Positions 25,948 to 39,065 of a DNA stretch of 64,000 nucleotides are shown here, in pieces. The notes below the pieces were generated by a model. It ran no database searches. It saw nothing but the letters and a program-made list of their open reading frames with translations, and was not told the origin of the DNA. The DNA is from Siphonodentalium dalli (Eukaryota > Mollusca > Scaphopoda > Gadilida > Siphonodentaliidae): contig CP136064.1 of assembly GCA_032622095.1 (NCBI GenBank), forward strand, positions 175,910,247 to 175,974,246. Direction: 5' to 3'. Positions within the stretch are counted from its first letter, which is position 1. Each line of letters starts with the position of its first letter. The position numbers and the translations under genes were made by a program.

Positions 25948-27346
25948 TTAAATTGAAGATGGCGCCCAACATGGCCACCGTTTTTCAGACGGGTCACTAA
26001 GTCAGTTTGATGCAAATTATAGTGAGACAATCTTGTCATATGTATACAAATGTATACATTTTTGTGAAGATAAGATAAAATGCCACCATTATATGATAAA
26101 ATTGGAACTCACCGTCCAAGGTGGCCGTCAAAATGGCAGCTGGAAGTGGAAAATTTGATTTTTTTCTCTAATATCTTTTAGTTTAAAGGCACGTGTGGCC
26201 TTTGTTGTCGAAAATATTCATATTTGTTCCAATCACCGTAAACAGAAAAACATTAAAACGCATACAGTTTCGTTCATATATACCATGACCACCGCGTAAA
26301 CAGCATGTTATCATCAAGACCTACTATATTTTACCTAAGCAAGAGTATGATTGTGTTACAGAAGACAGCAGACTGCTACTGGCTAATCACACATAAATGG
26401 CATAAACGCTCTTTATTAATTCCATATCAGGAATTCACCAACAAAGAACGCTCTTTATGTTTACCATCATAATATAAACAAACACCAGGAAAGTAACTTT
26501 TTATGCTTTTGTTTACATAACAATGGTCAAACATATGTCAATACCATACAGTTTATGCGATATTTCTTATTTGTATACGGACAAAGTCTGTCTACATTTT
26601 GATGTTCTTTCTGTTTGTGGCGGTTTTTAACGGGTGGAAATATTTTCACAGGATACCCACCGCCAAGGCCAACCGTATCTTTAAGATCAGTTTATGCTGT
26701 TTGGGGCTGGTTGAGAATTGTGACTTTATGTTGTATTGCTCATGTTAACTGACCAATGGAGCAATGAAATATGCCATTCATGGAGTCAGAAACCCTTCTG
26801 ATCCCTCAAAAATTCGATATACAGAAAGCGGTATAAAATTTTACCAGAAAACACCATTGGGATTTCTTGTCATATTTCATCAAGAAATGGGCAGAACTGT
26901 GCAATTATAGTGGAGCATTCCATTTCTTATGCATATTCCAACTCATTAGTACCAAAATTGTAACTTTGGCTCAAAATGGCTGTAAAAATGGCGGCCAAAA
27001 TGGCAGCTGGAAGTGGAAAATTTGATTTTTTTCTCTAACATATTTAAGATCAGTTTATGCTGTTTAGTACTGGTTGAGAATTCTGACTTTATGTTGTATT
27101 ATTCATGTTAAATGACCATTGGAGCAATGAAATATGCCATTCATGGAATCAGAAACCCTTCTGATCCCTCAAAAATTTGATTTTTAGAGAAAGCGGTATA
27201 AATTTTACAAAAAATCACCAAAATAAAAGTGCTCTATATATGTTAGGTGACGTAATAATGAATCGATACACTATGGGATTCTCTGAAAAACTAACTATAG
27301 TCTGTTTTCAATAAGTATGCGACAATTCCACACGGTTTCGGAACCG
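25948..27346. repeat. Dispersed repeat with internal direct duplication
   Basis: 26675-26845 and 27040-27205 are near-copies (AAGATCAGTTTATGCTGTTT, GGAGCAATGAAATATGCCAT). AATGGCAGCTGGAAGTGG occurs at 26133 and 27003. Part of the unit recurs in inverted orientation near 34380-34450 and 46275-46330. No coding frame is evident. Confidence 0.65.
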
Positions 27347-27835
27347 CGACGCATGTTCACGTGGAACATTGATTGACTACAGATATTGGTGTAAACAATA
27401 TTTATTTCAAAAATCAAACATATCACACAAACACAATACACATATAGATACAGATATTAGAAAAATTCTTGTCCGCTGGAATTTTTTAGGTGGCTGATGA
27501 CGGGCGGGGGCCTCAGAATGACAAGCCTGCTGACTGACAGTTTATAACTGGATGTAGACTTTAAAAGTAGTCATTGTAATATCGCATTTATCACTTGTTT
27601 ACCTGGGTGTAATATAGGCCGCATATATGATCGATTAATCGACTAACCGTCGACTATAACGGTCAAATAGTCGATTATGGAAACTCATAGTCGTGGCAAC
27701 CCTACTGAAGAAAAACAATTAATGACAAAATTTCCCTCAAATCAAACATACCTGTAGTCTTCACTCGTGCCCGCAACAGGGTTTACTCAATATTTGCCCG
27801 CAGCGGATATTATAGGATGACCAGCATGTTATAGC

Positions 27836-28615
27836 TGTACATGGAACGGCTGTATGGTCATGAATGTTGAAGTGTATATGTATACATGTATAGATGGATG
27901 GTCATATTCGGGCGAGCGTGTTGGTATATATGAAGTGTCATTGTGATCATAGGTGTATATGGTATGTATGTGCATCTTTGCTGTTGGTCTATTGTTTTTA
28001 GGGGGTATATATACATGTATACAGGGAGTCGCTGTATGATCATAGGATGTATGAGTATACAGCGAATGGCTGAATTGTCATGCGTGAGGTGTATATGCAA
28101 GTATGGAGTATACAAATGGCCGTGTGTGTGGGGGTATTGGTGTATCCATTCAATGCTGAGGTATATATGTATACATGGAATGACTCTATGTCCATGTGGG
28201 GTGTATATGTATATCCTGAGTGGCTATATGCCATGCATGTGTTAATAGGTATGAGGGAGATACCATACGGCCCATGGTGAGGTGGTGTACAGGGAACTGG
28301 TATGTCTTGAAGGGTTGTATGGCAATTGGTGAGGTGTATACGTACAACTGGAGTGACTATGGTCATGAGTGGGGTGTATATGTATATCTTGAGTGGCTAT
28401 ATGATCATGGGTGTGGTCAATAGGTATACAGGGAGTGACCGTATTGCCAATGGTTAGGCGATGTGCAGGGTATTGGTATGTCTTGAAAGCTGCATGGCCA
28501 CTGGTGAGGTGTATATGTATACCTGGAGTGACTTTATAGGCATGGGTGGGGTGTATATGTATATCTTTAGTGGCTATATGACCATGTGTTTCCCGAGTTG
28601 GGGGAGTAACCACGC
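27836..28615 (+). repeat. Degenerate ~40-bp minisatellite, copy 1 part a
   Basis: Units follow the pattern GGTGTATATGTATAC, then TGGAGTGACT, then a CATGGGTG-like block. Many overlapping ORFs on both strands (for example repeated VYMYTW or IHIHLT peptides) arise from this periodicity and are not genes. Confidence 0.88.
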
Positions 28616-29436
28616 CAAGCTTATTGAACATGTTGCTTTAACCTAGAATGACAAAAAATAAATAATAGAAAAAACATATCATAATATCCGTTCGCATGTG
28701 ATCACACAATGCACCATCTAGACCACACAGATGTGAGTAATACATTGAATCCAATACATATAACTTGAAATATGCCATCACCAAGACAATAGAGTATAAT
28801 GAAAAATATAATAAAACTTTGATAAATAGTATAAACCTATCCACGACCATATACGTGTGAAATGAATGTGAACTGTAGATGAATAAATGAGACGAAACAA
28901 GTGGTATGAGGATGTTATGCAAGGACACGAAATGAAAAATAGAAAACGCCCATACGGATGTTACATATGTTAGATGAAGTATGGAGAAACAGATGAATAG
29001 ACAACATGAATACAATTGACGTGACATGAGCATATGAATAAATGAAGTTGCAAATGGGAGTGAACACATATGACAGTGAATTCTGAATAGATGGACATGA
29101 GCCTATAAATGTGTACTGTTAAAGATGATAAGAAGTATAGAACGTTCCAATTGATTGATTGAACATCCATTGTAAAAAAAATTAATATAAACTTCAAATT
29201 ACACTTGTTAAACATATAAACAACAGATGAGATGACATTAAATTAAACTTAGGCATTGGCGGGTATACATGTAAATACTGTTCGTTTTGCAAATAGTTAA
29301 GTATATATAAAAGAACAAATCCGAGCGAATTAAGTTGTGCGATGTCAGACAGCAAAAAGTTGGTATCGATGATATGCACCACTCAAGGACGTTCACCATG
29401 AATAACGATCATAAATCACAGAGTGATACACCATGG
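28616..29436. other. AT-rich block between minisatellite parts, copy 1
   Basis: A 143-codon hydrophobic minus-strand frame (28638-29069) is broken by one extra A in copy 2 at about 36836. This argues that it is not under coding constraint. Nothing else is recognised. Confidence 0.5.
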
Positions 29437-30003
29437 GTGTGGCCAATATGTGTATATGGAGTAACCATATGGCCAATGGTTAAGTGAATTGGTAAACAAT
29501 GATTGACTATATGACCATGTGGTTATGAGTATACAAAGATTTGCTGAATTGTCATGAGTGAGGTGTATATGCAAGCCTGGAGTGTATGAATGGTCATGTG
29601 CGCGTGGTATTGGTATCTGTAGAACGTCTGTATGGCCATTGGTGATTTGTATATGTATACTTGGAGTGACTCTTTTGTTATGGGTGTGGTGTATATGTAT
29701 ATATTGAGTGACTATCATGGCCATGGGATTGGCAAATACATATACATGGAGTAATTGTATGGCCAATGGTGAGGCAAATATGTTACAAGAAGTGACTGTA
29801 TGATCATGAATGTGATGTAGAGCTATATATAGAGTGACTATACAGTCGTGGGTGAGGTGTAGAAGTACCTGGTGTGCCTGCGTGGTGACTTGTAGCTATA
29901 TAGTCAAGTGCGTGGTATACGGGTATACCTTAGTTTGGCTGAACGGTCATGGATGAGGTATATGTGTAAAAGGTGAGTGGCTACTTGGTCATTTATGTGG
30001 TGT
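29437..30003 (+). repeat. Degenerate ~40-bp minisatellite, copy 1 part b
   Basis: The same unit type as 27836-28615 (GTATATGTATAC, GGAGTGACT, GGCCATGG). It is interrupted at 30004 by a family 2 element and resumes briefly at 31080-31135 (TATGGAGCGAGTGTATGGTC). Confidence 0.85.
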
Positions 30004-31079
30004 TATTATACCCCCACTTTCGAAGAAAATGGGGGGATATACTGGATTGACTGCGTCTGTCTGTCACGCTTTCTCCCTCCGTGTGTCGTTCCGTCTGTCC
30101 GTCCGTCCGTCCTCATAACTCGAACAACTATGAACCAATTTCAATAATTTATTGTATGCAATCTCCTTAGGACTGCCTCTCTGCATGATGCTAATTGCGG
30201 TTCGGTTCGACTTTTTTGTTTAAAGTTACACCTCATTTTCGACTTAGAAAATTTCTCACTTTTTCGGTTTCCGGATGATATCTCAAGTTTTGATCCTTTA
30301 ATTGCAAATACCGTTTTTTTGTAGATCAGTCATATCAAGATACAGGTTGAATTCGAATTTGAGTTTGATCCGATGATTTTTTCTAGAGTAATGGACTTTT
30401 TTGACTTAGAAAATTCAATTTTCTTCTTTTTTTTTTGGTTTCCAGATGATCACTAAAGTTTGGACTGTTCAATTGAAAATTACGTCTTTGTGTGAGTCAA
30501 TGATATCATAATACAGGTCAAGTTCGAATTTGAGTTTGATCCGATGATTTTTCTCAGAGTTATGGGCTTTTCGACTTATAAAATTAAATTTTACTTGTTG
30601 TTTTCTTTGGTTTCCGGATGATAACTCAAGTTTGGATTGTTTAATTGGAAATTCTGTTTTTTTTGTGGGTCGTTCATATCAAAATACAGGTCAAGTTCGA
30701 ATTTGATCCAATGATTTTTCCCAAAGTTATGGGCCTTTCGACTTTGAATTTTTTTTTTTATAATTTTCTGTTTTTCGGTATGAGGGTACCTTCATGGTAT
30801 ATTCAACTCCTCCTACAGTTTGGTCGTAGATATTTGAAACTTCCTTTTTTTTTGGTTGCTATCACACTCGACAAAAGCCATCTTAGATGTTAAGGTTGCG
30901 TTTCATTTTCTACCCTTTTTGGGGTTTCTGCAATCATTCAAACAAATATGAACCAATATCAAAATTATTAATCTAAATTTTTCTTTAAAGTTAAAAATCT
31001 TTTTTGTTAGGTTTACGGATAATGCGGGTTGAATTTGCCACAGTGGGGGAATGCTAGCACTCGAGTGCACACCTCTTGT
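30004..31079 (+). mobile_element. Family 2 Helentron-like element, copy 1
   Basis: The 5' hairpin is ATACCCCCACTTTCGAAGA / AAATGGGGGGATAT, followed by CTGGATTGACTGCG and a TCTGTCCGTCCGTCCGTCC tract. The core has three to four ~110-bp units (GTTCGAATTTGAGTTTGAT, AGAGTTATGGGC). The 3' end CAGTGGGGGAATG is complementary to the 5' CCCCCAC block, then the stem GCACTCGAGTGC and ACACCTCTTGT. No protein is encoded. Confidence 0.82.
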
Positions 31080-31168
31080 GTATATATGGAGCGAGTGTAT
31101 GGTCATGGGTGGGTTGTACATGTGTAAATTTGGGTGGCTATCGCTTTACATAATAACTCAGGGATATA

Positions 31169-33497
31169 CCCCAGTTTCCTGACCATGAATTATTCATGAT
31201 TATTCACGGATAATTCATGAATAACAGAATTTCAGTACGAAAACGACACAGGTCGGCATGGGCTGGCCTAGATCCTACTAGTAATATACTTGAATGTATA
31301 TGGAACATCACTGGAATTTCATGGTTGATATACTGAATCCGAATTTCATGGTTATTGAATTTTCCTATCCAGTCTCCACTGTTCATCCCATTCAAAATCA
31401 GCGAGCTCGCCGGTTTCCGTGTCAAGACACCATTTCACTTCGAATTGAAATTTTGATGTATTGTAAACAGTACTATTGCCTTCACATAATAATGACCAAG
31501 AATGATTACGGTATTCCAATTTTATAGTTTTACGATGTGCACACACTGTCATAATAATCATATTCCATATAATTATATTCCTCAAAGTTCCCTCAAGTTC
31601 AACAGATCCACTGATTGTGTGCGACGGTTTTCAATTTTAAAAATTATACCGCGTAAATTTCGTCTGTTTGAAAAAGCGGCTTGCAGAAAGAAACGGATCG
31701 TTGAGGTTGTTTTATGGGTATTTTGCTTCATCAGGATTATTTCTACACAAAGTATATACAAACAATGATTTACATTGGCATTATATTAATAAATGATATA
31801 TCTAAAACGTCGCACATTTTGTATGACTCAATTCCATATTCCAGTTCCCGTTCCCGTTTTTCACTTTTCAAATTATTACTTTCGATTTCAAAGGGCACAT
31901 CCCCCCACGATATATTTGATTTGTTTTCATGATTATAAACCCAGGATCGCGACAATAAAGCTATTCGATAAAAGAACTGATAAAGCCACATGGGGCATTG
32001 AACCTTTTAAAAACATTATTTGGAATTTTGTTGTCCATAAATTGCATAATCCATCGCTTGTTAGATCAGAATTTAAAAAACATAATCAGCCCACGAAATT
32101 AGGAAAAATGTCGCCACGGCAAATTTAATCAAGCTGTAATATAGATATCACATGTTACCATGGTGTTTCACACAGCATTGCTTTATTTTGCTGTGGATTA
32201 TGTTGAAATTAATGATGCAAATTATCAAACACAAAAAAAACAAAAGTTTGCGGCAAAGATCTGCGAATATGTGCAATTGACTTTCTGCGAACAAACCATT
32301 TGCTGCAAACATGCCACACATTTGCTGCTAACTTGCAGCAAACAACCATTTTGATAAGGGATATATATGTCAACTTCCTTATCATATAAGAAAATATTTA
32401 TATAAAATGAATATTAATTGATAGAAGCATTTCCAGACAGGTGTCTTCGACATTATTACTTACCGCAAAATAAATAAAACGTGTTTACGAAGGGATAATC
32501 CATCTTTAATTAGTAAACACAGTCTGGTCTGCTTTGATTGTTATAATTGCTTATTGTTCATGGTTGTTCATGGAAGGATGAATTTCAGAATTTTTTTTAT
32601 TAAATATTAGACTTAAAATATTCATGGTTATTCATGATATAAAATTGCTATCCTATTTGTATTAAAATGTTAAACACACTGCATTAGACTAACATTTCTT
32701 TACTCAAAATATATACAAAAACTATTATATATAAATCCATTAAAGGTACTCAACCCGTAAAGAGGGTCCCCATCTCAACAGATTCCAACAACAACAATCC
32801 GATCAGAGGGTCCTATATTACTATTTCTTTGGCTTTGGGGGTAAAAAATATTTGATTCGAGTCGAGGAACCCATCAAACAAAGCTCAGAGTTATTAGATA
32901 TTGATTTTTCAAATTTGTTATGTTCTCGAGATGAGTACTAATAACTGCCGTAATCTGCTCTGGATGTGTACTCCAAATCTATTCAAACAGACAAGGATGA
33001 ATAACTCTAAAATCAAGTGGTAATTTTAACGCAATTTTGACTGAGTTCTGGGCCAGATAGTATTCCCGATAATGAAAAATAATAGATTTCGAAAATCGAT
33101 ATCTAACAAATCTGAGCTTTGATGGGTGACTTCCTCGACTCGAATCAAATATTTTTGACCCCCGAAGCCATTGAAATAGTAATTGAGAGGAGTTTTATCG
33201 GGTTGAGTACCTTTAATACATTCATGTTTATTCATGCTTATTCATACTTCCATGGCTATTATAATTTAATGTTTGCAATAATTCATGCTTATCCACACTT
33301 TTTCCTACCTTATAAACCTGCAAAATTTACTATTTCCAAAAGTTCATATATATTCATGCTAATTCAGCCTTTAAAACCATGATTAACCATGAACAAGCAT
33401 AACCATGAATATGCATCATGAATAAAGCATGAATATTCATGAATAATCATGAATATTCATGCTTTGTTCGTGCTCCATGAATTACAGGAAACTGGGG
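31169..33497. mobile_element. CCCCAGTTTCCTG TIR element, copy B (2329 bp)
   Basis: CCCCAGTTTCCTG and CAGGAAACTGGGG are flanked by TA on both sides (31167-31168, 33498-33499). Compared with copy A it has lost about 540 bp of the 5' subterminal zone, keeps a ~70-bp block absent from A, and carries a nested TTAA-MITE. The A-like minus-strand frame is at 31352-31585. Confidence 0.87.
32744..33212. mobile_element. TTAA-flanked MITE in copy B (469 bp)
   Basis: TTAA flanks (32740-32743, 33213-33216) bracket AGGTACTCAACCCG and CGGGTTGAGTACCT. Copy A at 11341 has the uninterrupted site CCATTAATACATTC, confirming the boundaries and TTAA duplication. Confidence 0.95.
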
Positions 33498-34761
33498 TAT
33501 GTTAATCGATATAGAGGTAATGTCAGAGAGTTCTACATCCTGGTGATGGTTTATATGCACAATGGGGGAAACGGTTTTCCTGACATTGGTCATTTCGATG
33601 CCAATGAGCCACAATTTTATTGGCCTGAGTAGCCTCATAATAATGCCCCTTTCAGTTCATTTTCAAAGTTTTGTCCATTTCCGTACAAAAACATGGTCAG
33701 AATCCCAAAAGAGTTTTTGGCAAAATTCCGTACTGCATCCTTTATAATTAATTTGTCATGCCCCATAAGTGACATGGTTAATACAAAGTGAGTCACAATT
33801 TGCTACCTTTTTGGAACATCAGATAATAATATTCGGGATATATATGAATAATAAACTTTTTTACCAAATTTGGTGGCCATTTTGCAAACCATCTTGCAAA
33901 CCATCTTGAGTAATTTTGTCCAAAAACAGATCAGTGTGACCCATTTTAGACAGATCAAAACAATAAACACCTTCGATACCAAAGATAGTTCCATTTTACT
34001 TGAGAAAATTGTCTTAACCTGAAAAGTGAATTTTTGCTGATTTTGATGTCAAGTTTGTGATAGAAAAATCCAATAATTCTGGTAATGTCAGTGTTTAAAA
34101 TAGTAAAAATTAACCAAGGTGCATCAGAAATGGTAGTATTCAATCTATAAGACAGAATAGTCATTTTTTTATCGACCACAACTTGACATTTTGAGCCAAA
34201 GCGACAATTTGGGTACAATTGAGTTGGAATATTCATAAGAAATGGAATTTGTCACTTAGATTGCACAGTTCTTCCCATTTCTTGACGAAATGTGACTAGA
34301 ATCCCAATGGTGATTTTTGGTGAATGTTTATACTGTGTTCTGTAAAATCGAATTTTTAAGGGATCGGAGTTGGCAGGGAGCCCATGAATGGCATACATTT
34401 TTCATTGCTCCAATGGTCAGTTAACATGACCAATACAAAATAAAGTTACAATTCCCAAACAGTTTCAAAAAGCAGAAACTGATTTTAAAGAAATTAGTAC
34501 AAAAACGTCAATTTTTTAAATTTTGGCATCCATTATTGCGGCCATTTTGGATTATAGAAGACAAATTGATTGTGGATACAAAGGCGGACATCCAGGTATC
34601 GCTTCAATGTCAAGGTCAATTTGAAGGTCAAGGGGTCACCAAAATCCTGGAACCAGCTAACTGGTTGATGTGGACCGCATACCCAACCAACCCTGAAAGT
34701 TTCATGCTTTAATCCAAAAGTGAATGATTTTGCATTAAGCTACTCCACTAATATTTTTCTA
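33498..34761. other. Dispersed repeat related to 26000-27200, copy 1
   Basis: Parts are the reverse complement of the 25948-27346 repeat (GAATGGCATAC..TTTTTCATTGCTCC against GGAGCAATGAAATATGCC). The segment contains the empty insertion site CATTTTTCATTGCTCC (34398-34413). No ORF is supported. Confidence 0.6.
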
Positions 34762-35191
34762 TTCCCCTACTTTTCAAAGAAAAGTGGTTGAAGGCTATGC
34801 TGGATTGACGTTGTCTGTTTGTCTGTCTGGGCGTTCATCCATCCAGGAATGTATCTCTGCCACATGTTATGTTTATATGGGATCTGATGTGAAATTTAGT
34901 TTGGAAGCTTGCCATCAGCGGTGCTTTCAACAGAGGGGCCAATTACATTATTCGTGTTTTCTGTTCTAGAGTTATGCCCTGACCCCAGAAGGTGGTTCAG
35001 GGTATATAGTCTAGGGCTCTGACTGTCTGTCCATCCATCCATCCATCCATACGAACATATCAACTTGTAACTCAGCCTCATAACAGATCACTTCTCAGAT
35101 CAATTGGTTAATTACATATGTTGACCATTTTCCCCATGCGTTGTCAAACACAACTGTTGTTGGAAAACCGAATACAGGCGATATATCCATA
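34762..35191 (+). repeat. Family 4-like element, truncated, copy 1
   Basis: The hairpin CCCCTACTTTTCAAAGAAAA is followed by GCTGGATTGACGTTGTCTG, one core unit (GGAAGCTTGCCATCAGCG, TTCTAGAGTTATGCC) and a CCATCCATCCATCC tract. No 3' hairpin is present. At 35192 it meets a family 2 5' end truncated at 35239 by the duplication junction. Confidence 0.65.
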
Positions 35192-35731
35192 ATTATACCC
35201 CCACTTTCAAAGAAAATGGGGGGTATACTGGATTGACTGGATCGACGCATGTTCACGTGGAACATTGATTGACTACAGATATTGGTGTAAACAATATTTA
35301 TTTCAAAAATCAAACATATCACACAAACACAATACACATATAGATACAGATATTAGAAAAATTCTTGTCCGCTGGAATTTTTTAGGTGGCTGATGACGGG
35401 CGGGGGCCTCAGAATGACAAGCCTGCTGACTGACAGTTTATAACTGGATGTAGACTTTAAAAGTAGTCATTGTAATATCGCATTTATCACTTGTTTACCT
35501 GGGTGTAATATAGGCCGCATATATGATCGATTAATCGACTAACCGTCGACTATAACGGTCAAATAGTCGATTATGGAAACTCATAGTCGTGGCAACCCTA
35601 CTGAAGAAAAACAATTAATGACAAAATTTCCCTCAAATCAAACATACCTGTAGTCTTCACTCGTGCCCGCAACAGGGTTTACTCAATATTTGCCCGCAGC
35701 AGATATTATAGGATGACCAGCATGTTATAGC

Positions 35732-36511
35732 TGTACATGGAACGGCTGTATGGTCATGAATGTTGAAGTGTATATGTATACATGTATAGATGGATGGTCA
35801 TATTCGGGCGAGCGTGTTGGTATATATGAAGTGTCATTGTGATCATAGGTGTATATGGTATGTATGTGCATCTTTGCTGTTGGTCTATTGTTATTAGGGG
35901 GTATATATACATGTATACAGGGAGTCGCTGTATGATCATAGGATGTATGAGTATACAGCGAATGGCTGAATTGTCATGCGTGAGGTGTATATGCAAGTCT
36001 GGAGTATACAAATGGCCGTGTGTGTGGGGGTATTGGTGTATCCATTCAATGCTGAGGTATATATGTATACATGGAATGACTCTATGTCCATGTGGGGTGT
36101 ATATGTATATCCTGAGTGGCTATATGCCATGCATGTGTTAATAGGTATGAGGGAGATACCATACGGCCCATGGTGAGGTGGTGTACAGGGAACTGGTATG
36201 TCTTGAAGGGTTGTATGGCAATTGGTGAGGTGTATACGTACAACTGGAGTGACTATGGTCATGAGTGTGGTGTATATGTATATCTTGAGTGGCTATATGA
36301 TCATGGGTGTGGTCAATAGGTATACAGGGAGTGACCGTATTGCCAATGGTTAGGCGATGTGCAGGGTATTGGTATGTCTTGAAAGCTGCATGGCCACTGG
36401 TGAGGTGTATATGTATACCTGGAGTGACTTTATAGGCATGGGTGGGGTGTATATGTATATCTTTAGTGGCTATATGACCATGTGTTTCCCGAGTTGGGGG
36501 AGTAACCACGC
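35732..36511 (+). repeat. Degenerate ~40-bp minisatellite, copy 2 part a
   Basis: Counterpart of 27836-28615, with a few substitutions (for example TCTGG for TATGG near 35998). Confidence 0.88.
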
Positions 36512-37333
36512 CAAGCTTATTGAACATGTTGCTTTAACCTAGAATGACAAAAAATAAATAATAGAAAAAACATATCATAATATCCGTTCGCATGTGATCA
36601 CACAATGCACCATCTAGACCACACAGATGTGAGTAATACATTGAATCCAATACATATAACTTGAAATATGCCATCACCAAGACAATAGAGTATAATGAAA
36701 AATATAATAAAACTTTGATAAATAGTATAAACCTATCCACGACCATATACGTGTGAAATGAATGTGAACTGTAGATGAATAAATGAGACGAAACAAGTGG
36801 TATGAGGATGTTATGCAAGGACACGAAATGAAAAAATAGAAAACGCCCATACGGATGTTACATATGTTAGATGAAGTATGGAGAAACAGATGAATAGACA
36901 ACATGAATACAATTGACGTGACATGAGCATATGAATAAATGAAGTTGCAAATGGGAGTGAACACATATGACAGTGAATTCTGAATAGATGGACATGAGCC
37001 TATAAATGTGTACTGTTAAAGATGATAAGAAGTATAGAACGTTCCAATTGATTGATTGAACATCCATTGTAAAAAAAATTAATATAAACTTCAAATTACA
37101 CTTGTTAAACATATAAACAACAGATGAGATGACATTAAATTAAACTTAGGCATTGGCGGGTATACATGTAAATACTGTTCGTTTTGCAAATAGTTAAGTA
37201 TATATAAAAGAACAAATCCGAGCGAATTAAGTTGTGCGATGTCAGACAGCAAAAAGTTGGTATCGATGATATGCACCACTCAAGGACGTTCACCATGAAT
37301 AACGATCATAAATCACAGAGTGATACACCATGG
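36512..37333. other. AT-rich block, copy 2
   Basis: Counterpart of 28616-29436. One extra A in the run at about 36836 splits the hydrophobic minus-strand frame into two 96-codon frames. Confidence 0.5.
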
Positions 37334-37900
37334 GTGTGGCCAATATGTGTATATGGAGTAACCATATGGCCAATGGTTAAGTGAATTGGTAAACAATGAT
37401 TGACTATATGACCATGTGGTTATGAGTATACAAAGATTTGCTGAATTGTCATGAGTGAGGTGTATATGCAAGCCTGGAGTGTATGAATGGTCATGTGCGC
37501 GTGGTATTGGTATCTATAGAACGTCTGTATGGCCATTGGTGATTTGTATATGTATACTTGGAGTGACTCTTTTGTTATGGGTGTGGTGTATATGTATATA
37601 TTGAGTGACTATCATGGCCATGGGATTGGCAAATACATATACATGGAGTAATTGTATGGCCAATGGTGAGGCAAATATGTTACAAGAAGTGACTGTATGA
37701 TCATGAATGTGATGTAGAGCTATATATAGAGTGACTATACAGTCGTGGGTGAGGTGTAGAAGTACCTGGTGTGCCTGCGTGGTGACTTGTGGCTATATAG
37801 TCAAGTGCGTGGTATACGGGTATACCTTAGTTTGGCTGAACGGTCATGGATGAGGTATATGTGTAAAAGGTGAGTGGCTACTTGGTCATTTATGTGGTGT
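37334..37900 (+). repeat. Degenerate ~40-bp minisatellite, copy 2 part b
   Basis: Counterpart of 29437-30003, interrupted in the same way by a family 2 element. Confidence 0.85.
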
Positions 37901-38976
37901 TATTATACCCCCACTTTCGAAGAAAATGGGGGGATATACTGGATTGACTGCGTCTGTCTGTCACGCTTTCTCCCTCCGTGTGTCGTTCTGTCTGTCCGTC
38001 CGTCCGTCCTCATAACTCGAACAACTATGAACCAATTTCAATAATTTATTGTATGCAATCTCCTTAGGACTGCCTCTCTGCATGATGCTAATTGCGGTTC
38101 GGTTCGACTTTTTTGTTTAAAGTTACACCTCATTTTCGACTTAGAAAATTTCTCACTTTTTCGGTTTCCGGATGATATCTCAAGTTTTGATCCTTTAATT
38201 GCAAATACCGTTTTTTTGTAGATCAGTCATATCAAGATACAGGTTGAATTCGAATTTGAGTTTGATCCGATGATTTTTTCTAGAGTAATGGACTTTTTTG
38301 ACTTAGAAAATTCAATTTTCTTCTTTTTTTTTTGGTTTCCAGATGATAACTAAAGTTTGGACTGTTCAATTGAAAATTACGTCTTTGTGTGAGTCAATGA
38401 TATCATAATACAGGTCAAGTTCGAATTTGAGTTTGATCCGATGATTTTTCTCAGAGTTATGGGCTTTTCGACTTATAAAATTAAATTTTACTTGTTGTTT
38501 TCTTTGGTTTCCGGATGATAACTCAAGTTTGGATTGTTTAATTGGAAATTCTGTTTTTTTTGTGGGTCGTTCATATCAAAATACAGGTCAAGTTCGAATT
38601 TGATCCAATGATTTTTCCCAAAGTTATGGGCCTTTCGACTTTGAATTTTTTTTTTTATAATTTTCTGTTTTTCGGTATGAGGGTACCTTCATGGTATATT
38701 CAACTCCTCCTACAGTTTGGTCGTAGATATTTGAAACTTCCTTTTTTTTTGGTTGCTATCACACTCGACAAAAGCCATCTTAGATGTTAAGGTTGCGTTT
38801 CATTTTCTACCCTTTTTGGGGTTTCTGCAATCATTCAAACAAATATGAACCAATATCAAAATTATTAATCTAAATTTTTCTTTAAAGTTAAAAATCTTTT
38901 TTGTTAGGTTTACGGATAATGCGGGTTGAATTTGCCACAGTGGGGGAATGCTAGCACTCGAGTGCACACCTCTTGT
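37901..38976 (+). mobile_element. Family 2 Helentron-like element, copy 2
   Basis: Duplicate of 30004-31079 with a few substitutions. All structural parts are retained: 5' hairpin, CCGTCCGTCC tract, core, GCACTCGAGTGC stem and CTCTTGT end. Confidence 0.82.
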
Positions 38977-39065
38977 GTATATATGGAGCGAGTGTATGGT
39001 CATGGGTGGGTTGTACATGTGTAAATTTGGGTGGCTATCGCTTTACATAATAACTCAGGGATATA

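Larger units (their letters stand above)
27347..35239 (+). repeat. Large tandem duplication, copy 1 (~7.9 kb)
   Basis: From CGACGCATGTTCACGTGG to GGTATACTGGATTGACTG the sequence is repeated at 35243-47111 with about ten single-base differences visible by eye and one 1-bp indel. It contains a ~40-bp minisatellite, a family 2 element, a CCCCAGTTTCCTG element with nested TTAA-MITE, and family 4-like DNA. 27628-27710 (GTCGACTATAACGG...) looks like a decayed hAT end. The right junction falls within the first bases of a family 2 element. Confidence 0.95.

Noticed and set aside
27858-28631. Many ORFs of 60-129 codons on both strands with repeated VYMYTW or IHIHLT peptides
   Set aside because: They are translations of a ~40-bp minisatellite. 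They overlap in several frames and none keeps a start/stop pattern expected of a gene.
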